A DNA stretch of 64,000 bases from Paenibacillus hamazuiensis (GTDB lineage: Bacteria; Bacillota; Bacilli; Paenibacillales; NBRC-103111), in NCBI RefSeq assembly GCF_023276405.1, contig NZ_JALRMO010000001.1:7217501-7281500 (forward strand), read 5' to 3'. The stretch's first letter is position 1, and the number at the start of each line of letters is the position of its first letter. Made by a program: the position numbers and the translations under genes. The notes beneath the pieces are model-generated. The model worked only from the letters and a program-made list of their open reading frames with translations, was not told where the DNA came from and did no database searches. Shown here one piece after another: positions 33,770-42,963 of this stretch.

Positions 33770-35569
33770 ATGAAACGATCAAATGGGATATGGAGCCTGC
33801 TTCTATCCTTTTTGACGGCCAATGTGCTGGCTTTGTCGCTTCAATATGCATCGCTGAAACCGTTCCAGGACAACTTTATTTATTGGATTAACGATCATAA
33901 GCCTTTGTACGCGCTGTCCGTAGCGATTTTGTTTGCCATTATTCTGGGGCTGGACGGCTTGTTCAACAATACTTATTTTGCGATAGGGCTGGCGACAGCC
34001 GCGTTCGGGGCGCTGACGTTCAGCCAGTATCACAAGCTGGAGCTGCTGGGAGAGCCGATTTATCCGTGGGATTTAAATCAGCTTCGGCATCTGTCGGAGC
34101 TTATGAACATCGCCCGGAATATTGCGTCTCCCGGCAAGGTCATTGCCGCCATCGTGCTTGCCGTGCTGATCCTGATCGGCACCTTGAAGATTCCGGGAGC
34201 GAAGAAGAACATGCCTTACCGGATCTGCTGCATCGCCGTCTTCGCTTTTACGGTGTTTTTCTGCTTCAATATGCAAAACGCCGTATTTGCCAAGCCGCTT
34301 TCGAAGATGGGGGTCGTGGACCATAACTGGAACCAGAAAGAAAATTACCTGCTCAACGGATTTATGATCGCTTTCCTGCAAAATTTCGGCGCCAAAATGC
34401 AAAACGAACCGCCCGGCTACAGCGAGGCGGCCGTAGAACAAATAGCGCAAAAGTATTCAACCCCGGCGCAGGATGCCGCAGGCCCGGCGGATAAGCCGAA
34501 CATCGTCTACGTGATGGATGAGTCTTTATTCGACCCGACGAGGCTTTCCGGCATAACTTTCAGCGAAGATCCAATGAGTAGTTTGCATAAATACCAGGAA
34601 ACTTATCCGTCAGGATATGCGCTGTCCCCGATGTTCGGCGGAGGAACGTCGAATGTGGAGTTTGAGGCGCTGACCGGACTTTCCATGTCGTTCTTAACCG
34701 AAGGGGCAACCCCTTACCAGCAGCTTCTGGTCAAACAAAACAGCTTCCCGTCGATTGTCAGCATCCTGAAATCGCAAGGCTATAACACGACGGCGGTGCA
34801 TCCGTTTGACGGAACGTTTTACAATCGCAATCGCGTTTACCCGACATTGGGCTTCGACCGGTTTATTACGCAGGATGACATCGCTTATAAAGACAAACTG
34901 GGCGAAGGGGGCTTTATTTCCGATATGTCGGCGGTCAAGCAAGTGGTCGATGTGCTTCACTCCGGGGACGGCCCTCAATTCGTCCATCTGGTGACGATGC
35001 AAAACCATTTGCCCATACAAAGTCCGGATCGCATTGCCGCGAGCGGGTTGTCCGGAAATGCGCAGGAAGAGCTGGAAAGCTACTCTTACAACGCGGCGGC
35101 GACCGACAAGGCGATCCAATATTTGGTCGACTCGATTCAAGACGTCAACAGGCCGACGATTGTCCTTGTATTCGGAGACCATCTGCCCGCTCTCGACGAT
35201 GCGACGTTCCAGAAAGGAACGGCAGGCATGTCCGAAGAACAGCAGCAGCAGTTTATGCACGAAACTCCGCTGCTCGTAGCGGCGAATTTTCATTTGCAGC
35301 AGGAACGTCTGGGCACCGTGTCGCCGTCGTTTTTCGGCCCGCTTTTGTTCCGGCTCGCCGGACTGCAGCTTCCGCCGTTTTATCAAATGCTGGAGACGGT
35401 GCGGCAGCAGCTGCCCGGATTGACGCGAAGCGTATATATCGACAAGGCGGGACAGCCGTCCCTGCATCTGAATGCGGATCAGCAGGAGCTGCTGCGCGAC
35501 TACCAGATGGTGCAGTATGATCTTCTTTATGGAAAAAGGTACGCGTTGTCCATGTTCGAAAATGCGTAA
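33770..35569 (+). CDS. LTA synthase family (sulfatase-fold) membrane phosphoglycerol transferase
   Basis: The 599-residue protein has five N-terminal membrane helices (about 8-185) and an extracellular sulfatase-fold domain from about 240. Catalytic features are the metal Glu in YVMDESLFD, the nucleophile Thr in GGGTSNVEFEALTG, and the metal-binding FGDHLP and H-P-F-D-G-T segments. LtaS-type enzymes build polyglycerol-phosphate lipoteichoic acid from phosphatidylglycerol; YfnI/YqgS-type paralogues differ in conditions. This one is behind a structured leader, which suggests conditional expression. ATG follows AAAAGGAGGGTGATAAG. Confidence 0.92.
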   Translation: MKRSNGIWSLLLSFLTANVLALSLQYASLKPFQDNFIYWINDHKPLYALSVAILFAIILGLDGLFNNTYFAIGLATAAFGALTFSQYHKLELLGEPIYPWDLNQLRHLSELMNIARNIASPGKVIAAIVLAVLILIGTLKIPGAKKNMPYRICCIAVFAFTVFFCFNMQNAVFAKPLSKMGVVDHNWNQKENYLLNGFMIAFLQNFGAKMQNEPPGYSEAAVEQIAQKYSTPAQDAAGPADKPNIVYVMDESLFDPTRLSGITFSEDPMSSLHKYQETYPSGYALSPMFGGGTSNVEFEALTGLSMSFLTEGATPYQQLLVKQNSFPSIVSILKSQGYNTTAVHPFDGTFYNRNRVYPTLGFDRFITQDDIAYKDKLGEGGFISDMSAVKQVVDVLHSGDGPQFVHLVTMQNHLPIQSPDRIAASGLSGNAQEELESYSYNAAATDKAIQYLVDSIQDVNRPTIVLVFGDHLPALDDATFQKGTAGMSEEQQQQFMHETPLLVAANFHLQQERLGTVSPSFFGPLLFRLAGLQLPPFYQMLETVRQQLPGLTRSVYIDKAGQPSLHLNADQQELLRDYQMVQYDLLYGKRYALSMFENA

Positions 35570-35702
35570 CGCGGTCGCTGGCGTTTAAAGTCTATTTGCA
35601 ACCGAGGGTGCCGAGTATGCGCGGCTTCGGGTACCGCTTCTCGCTGGACTAGGCGGCGCGGCCGGTCTCGCCTTCAGGAGCCGCTGTTGAATGGCCGAAC
35701 GT

Positions 35703-36179
35703 CTATACCCACCGTCCATACTCTGCGGCAATCGTCTCCCGGGTCACTTTGCGGCGGTGCAGCGACAAGCTCGGAGCCTGCCGGTTCAGCTCCTCGATCT
35801 GCTTGTTGATCTCGGCGATCAGCTCGTCGATGTGAGGATGCTCCGGCGTGCGCTGAAGCAGCTCCAGCATCTCTTCCATTCCTTTTTTCACTTCCTGCCT
35901 GAGCAAGATCCACGGCGGCGGCACGTTCGCCTGCTTCAAAATCGACTCCCATACGTCGCCCGTCGGCACTTCCAGCGGCTTGCCTTTGCCCGGAAGATTG
36001 TCGAAACCGCCGCGTTTCTCAAACTCCTCGTACGCTTCGTCCACCCAGCTGCGGAGCCGGTTTTCCGCAGCCAGCTTCGCTTCCTTATCCTCCAGCGTAT
36101 CCGCGGGCAGCGGGATAAACGCCCGTTCGCGTCCGTCCGGCGGGGCGGGTTTGTAACCGCGGTGTTTATGATCGGCCAT
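35703..36179 (-). CDS. DUF1992 (DnaJ-homologue-C28 conserved domain) protein
   Basis: The 158-residue protein carries the DUF1992 core: LRSWVDEAYEEFEKRGGFDNLPGKGKPLEVP at about 43-73, the GFDNLPGKGKPL part being diagnostic. The C-terminal half is helical and charged (EEMLELLQRTPEHPHIDELIAEINKQI). The function is unknown; the domain also occurs in the eukaryotic DNAJC28 protein. ATG 36179 follows CGAAAGGAGATGCCGT. It is followed by no obvious operon partner. Confidence 0.85.
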   Translation of the reverse strand: MADHKHRGYKPAPPDGRERAFIPLPADTLEDKEAKLAAENRLRSWVDEAYEEFEKRGGFDNLPGKGKPLEVPTGDVWESILKQANVPPPWILLRQEVKKGMEEMLELLQRTPEHPHIDELIAEINKQIEELNRQAPSLSLHRRKVTRETIAAEYGRWV

Positions 36180-36268
36180 ACGGCATCTCCTTTCGACGGA
36201 ATGCTTATATCCACATCATAAACCGTGTAAGGGTGCGGCGCAACGGATGGCCGGATGAGCGGCCCATA

Positions 36269-36329
36269 GAAAAAGGACACAGGTTCCGTGCGCTTTTTTG
36301 GGTGCACATGGCATGTGTCCTTTTTTTTG
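36269..36329. terminator. Bidirectional terminator
   Basis: AAAAAGGACACA (36270-36281) and TGTGTCCTTTTTTTT (36314-36328) form a long stem with a 30-base loop; poly-A/poly-T flanks suit both strands. It follows the small gene at 36344-36523 on the minus strand. Confidence 0.7.
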
Positions 36330-36343
36330 GATGTGGCTGCGGG

Positions 36344-36523
36344 TTAATCCTTCCGTCTTACGCCGGTAGGCGGAAAGCCGGGCCTCGTTTCCAACTCATA
36401 TTTCTCTCCCAGCTCGTTGGCCCATTCCGTGTCCGGCTGCTGCGAAGCCATTTCGCGGCGCGGCGCTTGCGGGGATGCCTGCTTGTTTTTGTCGCGCGTG
36501 TACTGATTATCGTCCCGCCCCAT
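36344..36523 (-). CDS. Small hydrophilic protein, 59 residues
   Basis: On the minus strand GTTAGGAGGCTCTAGAC precedes ATG 36523. The frame encodes MGRDDNQYTRDKNKQASP, continues with EWANELGEKYELETRPGFPP and ends TGVRRKD. It is highly charged, without a membrane segment or cysteine, like small spore or stress proteins of Bacillaceae, but I cannot assign it. The strong ribosome site and a terminator downstream support it as a gene despite its size. Confidence 0.7.
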   Translation of the reverse strand: MGRDDNQYTRDKNKQASPQAPRREMASQQPDTEWANELGEKYELETRPGFPPTGVRRKD

Positions 36524-36540
36524 GTCTAGAGCCTCCTAAC

Positions 36541-37043
36541 TTGAAAAAGTTGCTTGCCCAGTTATCGTTTCAGAAGCGCGGCGCAAATATGCATGGGCGG
36601 CAAGGAGAGGCGGAGTGGACGGTGGAATTGTTGCGGCGGCGGCGGTTGGCAGAAAGCGGCAAACAAGCGGATTTGATGGGGAGGGTGCTAGTGGGGCACA
36701 AGAAATCCGGATCAGGGGGAGGACTACAGCCATGCGGATAGAAAAGCCGCTATTTGCCTGGATCGGCTTGCCGGCGGTGATTCCCGGACCGAGGATGCGC
36801 TATTTGCTGCAAACGATCACAAAAGGCGCTATTTTAGTACGAATAACGGAACGTATGTCCGATGAGCCCGAAAAAGCGTCGAATTGAGCTTAATAACGGA
36901 AGCAGTGTCCGTCTGGAAGATGATGCCCGAAGGCGGCTTGTGGCGAATCGGGTTTCGGACAAAAGCCCGGCATATGAGCCCCGGCGAAGCGGGGTCATCG
37001 GTCATACCCCGCGCCCACCGGAGCGAGCCGCCGCCTTCCGCGG
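36541..37043. repeat. Non-coding stretch with short interspersed repeats
   Basis: No convincing gene in 500 bases. Two 20-bp near copies, AATAACGGAACGTATGTCCG (36842-36861) and AATAACGGAAGCAGTGTCCG (36892-36911), are spaced 50 bases apart; each contains CGGA-N7-TCCG. The motif CGCTATTT recurs at about 36750, 36799 and 36828. The pattern looks like decayed interspersed repeats. Confidence 0.5.
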
Positions 37044-38072
37044 CTACAGCTTCTGCGTCGTTCGGCCGACGAACAGCTCGCCGCGCAGCCGGATGTGCTC
37101 GTAAGGCAGCTGCGGGTTGGCGAGCCGCCACAGCATCCGGTCGGCGGCGCGGTAGCCCGCCTCGCGAATAAGCAGCTGCGGCCGCGTGCACAGCGGCAGC
37201 TGCTCCGTCTGCTCGTTCAGCAGCGCGACGAACGAGCACGTCTGCGGCACCGCGGCGCCGAGCTCGCGCAGGCGGAAATAAACCGGCGCGGCCTCCTCGT
37301 CGATGCCGCAGATCACGGCCGTCGGCTGCGCGCGGCGGTACAGCTCGGCGAAATCGCCGAGCCAGCCGCCGCCGGCCTCGCGCCGCAGGCAGTGCTCCTC
37401 GGGCGGCGCGGCCAGCCCGGCCTCTTTCATCGCTTCGGCGAACGCCTGCCAGCGCAGCACGAAGCCGCGCTGGCTCTCCGCGTCGCCGACGTACATGATC
37501 CGCCGATGTCCGAGGCGGATCAGATGCCGCACCGCCTGGTACATAGCCTCGTACACGTCCCAGATGACGCTGTCCACTCTCGATTCCGGCGGCGGAAAAT
37601 TGAGCATGATGCGCGGCATCGGCAGCGCGAGCAGCTTCCGCTCGAGCCAGTCTCCGCCCATGCGCGGCGCGATAAACACTCCCTCGGCGTAGTCCAGCCC
37701 CTGCTCCTCCGCCCAAGCCTCGAACCGCCTGGGGGTAAGCCCCGGCGGGACGAGCAGCGGCTGCACGAGGTGGCCGAACTCCATAAACCGTTCGTGGAGC
37801 CCCTGCAGCAGCAGCCGGTTGAAGTTCAGCGACTGCTCGTTTTGGATCAGCACGAACCGACGCTGCATGAGCGGATATGGCGAAATGCGCTCCAGACTGA
37901 GCGATTGTTTCTGATCCTTCGTCAAGTACCCGAGCTTGCGCGCGAGCCGGACAACCTCGCTGCGCGTCTCTTCGGACATGCCGGGAAGCCCGCGCAAAGC
38001 TTTGGAAACGGTTTGAATCGTCAGCCCCAGCTCGTCCGCCAGGTGCTGCAGCGTAATGCGTTTTCGCGGCAT
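37044..38072 (-). CDS. LacI-family transcriptional regulator
   Basis: The 342-residue protein starts MPRKRITLQHLADELGLTI with the LacI helix-turn-helix and hinge (residues 4-60), followed by a periplasmic-binding-like effector domain (SVIWDVYEAMYQAVRHLIRLGHRRIMYVG; AVICGIDEEAAPVYFRLRELG). ATG 38072 is chosen because GGAGGTGG lies 8 bases upstream; GTG 38081 is inside that site. It is divergent from an FAD oxidoreductase gene and probably regulates it. The gene is more GC-rich than its surroundings. Confidence 0.92.
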   Translation of the reverse strand: MPRKRITLQHLADELGLTIQTVSKALRGLPGMSEETRSEVVRLARKLGYLTKDQKQSLSLERISPYPLMQRRFVLIQNEQSLNFNRLLLQGLHERFMEFGHLVQPLLVPPGLTPRRFEAWAEEQGLDYAEGVFIAPRMGGDWLERKLLALPMPRIMLNFPPPESRVDSVIWDVYEAMYQAVRHLIRLGHRRIMYVGDAESQRGFVLRWQAFAEAMKEAGLAAPPEEHCLRREAGGGWLGDFAELYRRAQPTAVICGIDEEAAPVYFRLRELGAAVPQTCSFVALLNEQTEQLPLCTRPQLLIREAGYRAADRMLWRLANPQLPYEHIRLRGELFVGRTTQKL

Positions 38073-38104
38073 CGGCGCCACCTCCCGGCATGATGATTAG
38101 CTTT

Positions 38105-38154
38105 AATTTTAAACCAATTTTAAACTAAATGGAAACCTCCCCGCACTTTATAAT
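38105..38154. promoter_or_regulatory. Divergent LacI/oxidoreductase control region
   Basis: A repeated AATTTTAAACCAATTTTAAAC at 38106-38126 gives overlapping palindromes such as TTTAAACCAATTTTAAA. TATAAT at 38149-38154 is a probable -10 for the oxidoreductase. The repeat is a candidate operator (inference). Confidence 0.5.
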
Positions 38155-38191
38155 GAGAACCAAACGATTCGTACGAAGGGGAGATCAACCG

Positions 38192-39535
38192 ATGGACAAA
38201 ACAATCGAAGCGGATATCGTTGTGGTGGGCGGCGGTCCGGCGGGCGTCAATGCGGCCATTGCGGCCGGGCGAAGCGGGGCGAAAACCGTGCTGATCGAAA
38301 AATACGGCTTTATCGGGGGGATGTCGACCGCGGCGCTCGTTTACCCGTGGATGACGTTCCATACGACCGGGGGCAAGCAGGTGATTGCCGGGATTGCCCA
38401 GGAGATTATCGACCGGCTTATGCAGCAGGGGGCGTCTCCGGGACATGTGCGCGACACCGTCGGCTTCGTGCACACGATTACGCCGTATCACCCGGAGGTG
38501 TATAAGGTGCTTGCGCTCGACATGCTGAAGGAAGCGGGCGTGAAGCTGATCTTGCACAGCTTTGTCGACCGGGTGCACACCGCGCAGGGGCTCATCGAAT
38601 CGGTGCAGCTCACGTCGAAGTCGGGCCGCATCGATGTGCGGGGGCAAGTGTTTATCGATACGACCGGCGATGCCGATGTCGCTTATTTGGCCGGGGCTCC
38701 CTGCCTGAAAGGGCGCGACGGCGACAAGCTGACGCAGCCGATGACGATGAAGTTTCGCATGCGCGGCGTCGATTTGCAGCGGGTGAAGGAATATATGCTG
38801 GAGCATCCGGACGAATTTTACAAAAAAACGCCGTTCGCCGAGCTGTCGCATTTGCCGCTGTCGGGCGTACTCGGCTTCTACAAGCATTGGAAGGCGGCGA
38901 ATTTGCCGATCAACCGCGATCAGGTGCTGTTTTTTACCGGGCCGGCGGAGGACGAGGTGCTCGTCAATACGACCCGCGTGCAGGGGCTTGACGGCACCGA
39001 CGTGGAGGATTTGACCGAAGCCGAGGAGCTTGGACGCAAGCAGGTGCTGATGGTCGCGGCGTTTATGAGGGACAACCTGCCCGGCTTTGAAAAGGCATCG
39101 ATCTCCTCGGTCGGCGCCCAGATCGGCATCCGCGAGACGCGTCGCATCGACGGGCAATACCCGCTGCAGGTGGACGATGTCGTGCAGGGACGCCGCTTTG
39201 CCGATGTGATCGCGCGCAGCGGCTACCCGATCGATATCCACGATCCGTCCGGCAAAGGAGTAACGGCGGCGTGGGTGCAGGGGGACGGGGCGTACGACAT
39301 CCCGTACCGCTGCCTGCTGCCCAAGCAGGTCGGCAACCTGCTGACCGGCGGCCGCTGCATCTCGACCTCGCACGAGGCGCTGGCGACGACCCGTCTGACG
39401 CCGAGCTGCATGGCGACCGGGCAGGCGGCCGGCTCGGCCGCCGGCATTGCCGTGAAACGTGGCGTCGCACCCGCCGACATCGATGTGGCGGAGCTGCAGC
39501 AGGTTTTAAAAGCTGCAGGAGCTTTAATAGAATAG
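38192..39535 (+). CDS. FAD-dependent oxidoreductase (FAD_oxidored type)
   Basis: The 447-residue protein begins MDKTIEADIVVVGGGPAG with the GxGxxG FAD motif, followed by LIEKYGFIGGMSTAALV typical of the PF12831-type flavoproteins often linked to carbohydrate loci. The C-terminal FAD motif NLLTGGRCISTSHEALATTR is present. Substrate unknown. ATG 38192 follows AAGGGGAGATCAACCG; upstream in-frame ATGs fall within the promoter. LacI control and the family's usual context suggest oxidation of a sugar or polyol derivative (inference). Confidence 0.88.
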   Translation: MDKTIEADIVVVGGGPAGVNAAIAAGRSGAKTVLIEKYGFIGGMSTAALVYPWMTFHTTGGKQVIAGIAQEIIDRLMQQGASPGHVRDTVGFVHTITPYHPEVYKVLALDMLKEAGVKLILHSFVDRVHTAQGLIESVQLTSKSGRIDVRGQVFIDTTGDADVAYLAGAPCLKGRDGDKLTQPMTMKFRMRGVDLQRVKEYMLEHPDEFYKKTPFAELSHLPLSGVLGFYKHWKAANLPINRDQVLFFTGPAEDEVLVNTTRVQGLDGTDVEDLTEAEELGRKQVLMVAAFMRDNLPGFEKASISSVGAQIGIRETRRIDGQYPLQVDDVVQGRRFADVIARSGYPIDIHDPSGKGVTAAWVQGDGAYDIPYRCLLPKQVGNLLTGGRCISTSHEALATTRLTPSCMATGQAAGSAAGIAVKRGVAPADIDVAELQQVLKAAGALIE

Positions 39536-39540
39536 GCCGG

Positions 39541-39588
39541 CAGCAAAAAAGCCGCCCCTTTAACAAAAGGGTGCGGCTTTTTTGCTGC
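39541..39588. terminator. Terminator after FAD oxidoreductase
   Basis: CAGCAAAAAAGCCGC pairs with GCGGCTTTTTTGCTG (one bulge) and an inner CCCTTT/AAAGGG helix; T-run included in the 3' arm. Confidence 0.8.
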
Positions 39589-39745
39589 TGTAAACCGCGC
39601 CGGGTTAATTGCGGACAACCGGGGATTTTTCTGCTTGCCGTTCCTTCAAAATTGAGAGCGTTTGCCGAAACGCTATTTTAAGGGAATATATGTATCGGGT
39701 TCAGGGTAAACATAGTGTAAGGACATGTGGGAGTGGAAAAAAGTA

Positions 39746-39774
39746 TTGAAAAAACCAATTTACCGTTGTACAAT
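39746..39774 (+). promoter_or_regulatory. Sigma-A promoter of the amino acid transporter operon
   Basis: TTGAAA (39746-39751), exactly 17 bases, TACAAT (39769-39774). Confidence 0.75.
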
Positions 39775-39791
39775 TACCGCATGTGATTAGT

Positions 39792-39832
39792 ATGTCATAA
39801 TTAATTACATATATATAACCAAATTATGACAT
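39792..39832. promoter_or_regulatory. Perfect inverted repeat in the transporter leader
   Basis: ATGTCATAATT (39792-39802) and AATTATGACAT (39822-39832), 11-bp perfect arms around 19 AT-rich bases. It lies just after the predicted transcription start and before the TTG start at 39863; either a dimeric operator or an mRNA hairpin that ends 13 bases before the ribosome site. Confidence 0.6.
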
Positions 39833-39862
39833 GGAAATCTTTGCAGAAAGGGGTGTGACATC

Positions 39863-40591
39863 TTGATTGAATTTCGCAATGTGAACAAGCATTACGGGCA
39901 GTTTCATGTGCTTAAAAACATTAATCTTACGATCAAGCAAGGGGAAGTCGTCGTGGTCATCGGCCCGTCCGGCTCCGGCAAAAGCACGATGCTTCGCTGC
40001 ATCAACCGGCTGGAGACGATCTCGGACGGAGAGCTGACGGTGGGCGGCGTCGCCGTCAATGACCGCAGATCGGATATCAACAAGCTGCGGCGCGACATCG
40101 GCATGGTATTTCAACATTTTAACTTATATCCGCATAAAACCGTACTGGAAAATATTACGCTCGCTCCGACCAAGGTACTCGGCGTTCCTCGCGAGGAAGC
40201 GATCGAAACGGCGATGTTTTACTTGAAGAAGGTCGGCATTCCCGACAAAGCGAACTCGTACCCGTCCCAGTTGTCCGGCGGGCAGCAGCAGCGGGTGGCG
40301 ATCGCCCGGGGACTGGCGATGAAGCCGAAGATCATGCTGTTCGACGAGCCGACGTCGGCGCTCGATCCGGAGATGATCGGCGAGGTGCTCGATGTCATGC
40401 GCAATTTGGCGCAGGAAGGGATGACGATGGTCGTCGTCACCCACGAAATGGGCTTCGCCCGCGAGGTGGCGGACCGGGTCGTGTTTATGGACCAGGGGCA
40501 GATTGTGGAGGAGGCGGCTCCGGACGAATTTTTTGCGAATCCGCGGGAAGAGCGGGCGCGCACGTTCCTCAGCCGACTTTTACATCACTAA
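39863..40591 (+). CDS. glnQ: Polar amino acid ABC transporter ATP-binding protein
   Basis: The 242-residue ATPase has Walker [10 protein letters not shown], signature [17 protein letters not shown], Walker [16 protein letters not shown] and the switch His in VVTHEMGFA. It is typical of GlnQ/GltL-type ATPases for polar amino acids. TTG start lies behind GAAAGGGGTGTGACATC. It is first in a four-gene operon with a binding protein and two permeases, a complete PAAT system; glnQ is used as a family name. Confidence 0.93.
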   Translation: MIEFRNVNKHYGQFHVLKNINLTIKQGEVVVVIGPSGSGKSTMLRCINRLETISDGELTVGGVAVNDRRSDINKLRRDIGMVFQHFNLYPHKTVLENITLAPTKVLGVPREEAIETAMFYLKKVGIPDKANSYPSQLSGGQQQRVAIARGLAMKPKIMLFDEPTSALDPEMIGEVLDVMRNLAQEGMTMVVVTHEMGFAREVADRVVFMDQGQIVEEAAPDEFFANPREERARTFLSRLLHH

Positions 40592-40627
40592 ATATTTATA
40601 TCGTAAATAAGAAAGGGGAAAAAGGGT

Positions 40628-41485
40628 ATGAAACTGGGACAAATGTGGAAGGCGAGCATGGTGCTCGCGCTGGCTGTATCTCTCGTGACCGCTTGCGGAA
40701 CGAAGGACAATACCAATCAAGCGGCGCAGCCGCAAGGAGGAGCGCCCGCCGATACGGCCAGCTCCGGAAGCAAGACGATCGACGATATCAAGAAGCGCGG
40801 CAAGCTCGTGGCCGGGGTTAAATACGATACGAAGCTGTTCGGCTTGAAAGACCCCGCGTCCGGCAATGTGGAGGGCTTCGATATCGACATGGCCAAAGCG
40901 ATTGCGAAGAAGGTGCTCGGGGACGAGAACAAGCTGGAACTGAAGGAAGTGACCTCGAAGACGAGAATTCCGATGCTGCAAAACGGTGAGATCGACATCA
41001 TCATCGCCACGATGACGATCAACGAGGAGCGCAAGCAGCAGGTCGACTTCACGGACGTGTACTTCAAAGCGGGCCAATCGCTGCTCGTCAAGAAGGGCAG
41101 CCCGATCCAATCGATCAACGATTTGAAGAAAGGCACCAAGGTGCTGACGGTGAAAGGCTCGACTTCCGCGCAAAATATTCGCGCCAAAGCGCCGGACGCC
41201 ACCGTGCTGGAGTTTGAAAACTATCAGGATGCCTTTACGGCGCTGAAGGCCGGGCAGGGCGATGCGCTGACGACGGACAATGCGATCTTGTACGGCATGA
41301 CCAAGCAGGATCCGAACTACGCCGTCGTGGGCGGAACGTTCACCGACGAGCCGTACGGCATGGCCGTGCGCAAAGGCGACAGCGGGTTCCTGAAGGTGGT
41401 TAACGATATGCTGAAGGAAATGCAGTCGAATGGCGAATATGACAAGATGTATGAGAAGTGGATCGGCGAGAAGCCGAGCAAATAA
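40628..41485 (+). CDS. Polar amino acid-binding lipoprotein
   Basis: The 285-residue protein has a lipoprotein signal ending SLVTAC (Cys near 23), a Gln/Pro/Ala linker, then a family 3 binding fold: TIDDIKKRGKLVAGVKYDTKLFGL, VEGFDIDMAKAIAKKVLG, EERKQQVDFTDVY and GKEMQSNGEYDKMYEKW-like end. VKYDTKLFG and the DFTDVYF segment resemble glutamate/aspartate (GluH/GltI-like) proteins. Second gene of the operon, 36 bases after the ATPase. Confidence 0.92.
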   Translation: MKLGQMWKASMVLALAVSLVTACGTKDNTNQAAQPQGGAPADTASSGSKTIDDIKKRGKLVAGVKYDTKLFGLKDPASGNVEGFDIDMAKAIAKKVLGDENKLELKEVTSKTRIPMLQNGEIDIIIATMTINEERKQQVDFTDVYFKAGQSLLVKKGSPIQSINDLKKGTKVLTVKGSTSAQNIRAKAPDATVLEFENYQDAFTALKAGQGDALTTDNAILYGMTKQDPNYAVVGGTFTDEPYGMAVRKGDSGFLKVVNDMLKEMQSNGEYDKMYEKWIGEKPSK

Positions 41486-41576
41486 GCGTCCATAGGATCA
41501 GGATGAGCCGCTTGACAGGGCTCATCCTGCTTACGTTGTAAGGGCGCACGTTTTGCCGGAAAGGAGGGACGGGTCT

Positions 41577-42230
41577 GTGATCAATTGGAGCATTTTAATC
41601 AAGTATTGGGATACGTTTATGAAAGGATTTCTGGGCACGATTGAAGTCAGCCTGATCGCGCTGATCGCGAGTTTTGTTCTGGGCACGATCATTGCCGTCA
41701 TGCGGATCGCGCCGGTCAAAGCGCTGAACTGGCTCGGCACCGTTTATGTCGAATTTATCCGCAATATTCCTCTGCTGCTCGTTGTATATTTCTTCTTCCT
41801 CGCTTCGCCGGCGCTCGGCAGACCTTTGGACGGCTTCGTCGCCGGAACGATCGGACTGACGGTATATACGGCCGCTTTTATTGCCGAGGCGGTGCGCGCG
41901 GGCATTCAGGCGGTAGCGAAGGGACAGACGGAGGCGGCCCGCTCGTCGGGTTTGACGTATATCCAGACGATGCGTTATATCGTGCTGCCGCAGGCGATCC
42001 GGGTGGTCATTCCGCCGCTTGGCAACCAATTTCTCAATCTCGTGAAAAACTCGTCCGTGCTCGGGGTTGTCGCCGGACTCGACTTGATGTATTACGCGGA
42101 TATCATCTCGACCCGGACGTTTGTGACGTTTGACGTGTATATATTTGTTGCGCTGTTTTATTTGGTGCTGACGATCCCGATCAGCTTCGGCGTACGGTAT
42201 TTGGAAAAACGGATGGCTCGCCACCATTAA
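41577..42230 (+). CDS. Polar amino acid ABC transporter permease 1
   Basis: The 217-residue membrane protein has the PAAT permease signature (EAARSSGLTYIQTMRYIVLPQAIR, residues about 120-145) and starts with YWDTFMKGFLGTIEVSLIALI. GTG 41577 is chosen since AAAGGAGGG lies upstream of it within an otherwise possible longer frame. It is 91 bases after the binding protein. Confidence 0.92.
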   Translation: MINWSILIKYWDTFMKGFLGTIEVSLIALIASFVLGTIIAVMRIAPVKALNWLGTVYVEFIRNIPLLLVVYFFFLASPALGRPLDGFVAGTIGLTVYTAAFIAEAVRAGIQAVAKGQTEAARSSGLTYIQTMRYIVLPQAIRVVIPPLGNQFLNLVKNSSVLGVVAGLDLMYYADIISTRTFVTFDVYIFVALFYLVLTIPISFGVRYLEKRMARHH

Positions 42231-42282
42231 GGAAGCATCCGGAATCAATACGGGAAAGTGTTGAAGAAAGGGGGGCCGCACA

Positions 42283-42933
42283 GTGAATTTTGCTCAGGCA
42301 TATGCTCCGGAAAATCTCAAGTTTCTCATGCAGGGGCTGGCAGTGACGCTGCAGGTGGCTGTTGTGGCGATCGTGCTCAGCTTTCTGATCGGCTGCGTCG
42401 TCGGGACGCTGCGTTACGCGCGGATACCGGTCGTTTCGTGGGTGCTGGCGCTGGTTGTCGAAATCGTCCGCAACCTGCCTCTGCTGCTGATCATCTTTTT
42501 TACCCGGTTCGCGCTGCCGGAGATCGGCATCAAGATGAGCGTGCAAAATGCCGCCATCGCGGCGCTGACCGTGTTCGAGGCGGCGATGATATCGGAGATC
42601 GTGCGCAGCGGACTGAACTCGATCGAAAAAGGCCAAATGGAAGCGGCCCGCTCATCGGGCCTTACCTACGTGCAGGCGCTGTGGCATGTCATCCTGCCGC
42701 AGGCGCTGCGCCGCATGATGCCGCCGATGGTCAGCCAGTTCATCTCGCTGCTCAAGGACACGTCCCTGGCGGTTATCATCTCACTCGCCGAGCTGATGCA
42801 CAACGCGCAGATCGTCGCAGCGCGGGATGTGAACAACGTCATACCGATTTTGCTGCTGACCGGATTGATCTATTTTGCGGTCAACTTCCTGCTGTCCGTC
42901 GTTGCGAAGCGGCTGGAGGCAAGGCAGGCTTAA
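42283..42933 (+). CDS. Polar amino acid ABC transporter permease 2
   Basis: The 216-residue partner permease carries EAARSSGLTYVQALWHVILPQALR (residues about 122-147), the same EAA loop as its neighbour, and ends VVAKRLEARQA. GTG 42283 follows AAAGGGGGGCCGCACA. Two different permeases fit a heterodimeric channel. A terminator at 42964 ends the operon. Confidence 0.92.
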   Translation: MNFAQAYAPENLKFLMQGLAVTLQVAVVAIVLSFLIGCVVGTLRYARIPVVSWVLALVVEIVRNLPLLLIIFFTRFALPEIGIKMSVQNAAIAALTVFEAAMISEIVRSGLNSIEKGQMEAARSSGLTYVQALWHVILPQALRRMMPPMVSQFISLLKDTSLAVIISLAELMHNAQIVAARDVNNVIPILLLTGLIYFAVNFLLSVVAKRLEARQA

Positions 42934-42963
42934 ACCGGGCCGATATGAATACGGGTTCGTGCA

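Noticed and set aside
36829-38091. Long minus-strand frame overlapping the LacI gene in another phase
   Set aside because: Ala/Arg-rich shadow of a GC-rich gene; the LacI frame has the helix-turn-helix and ribosome site.
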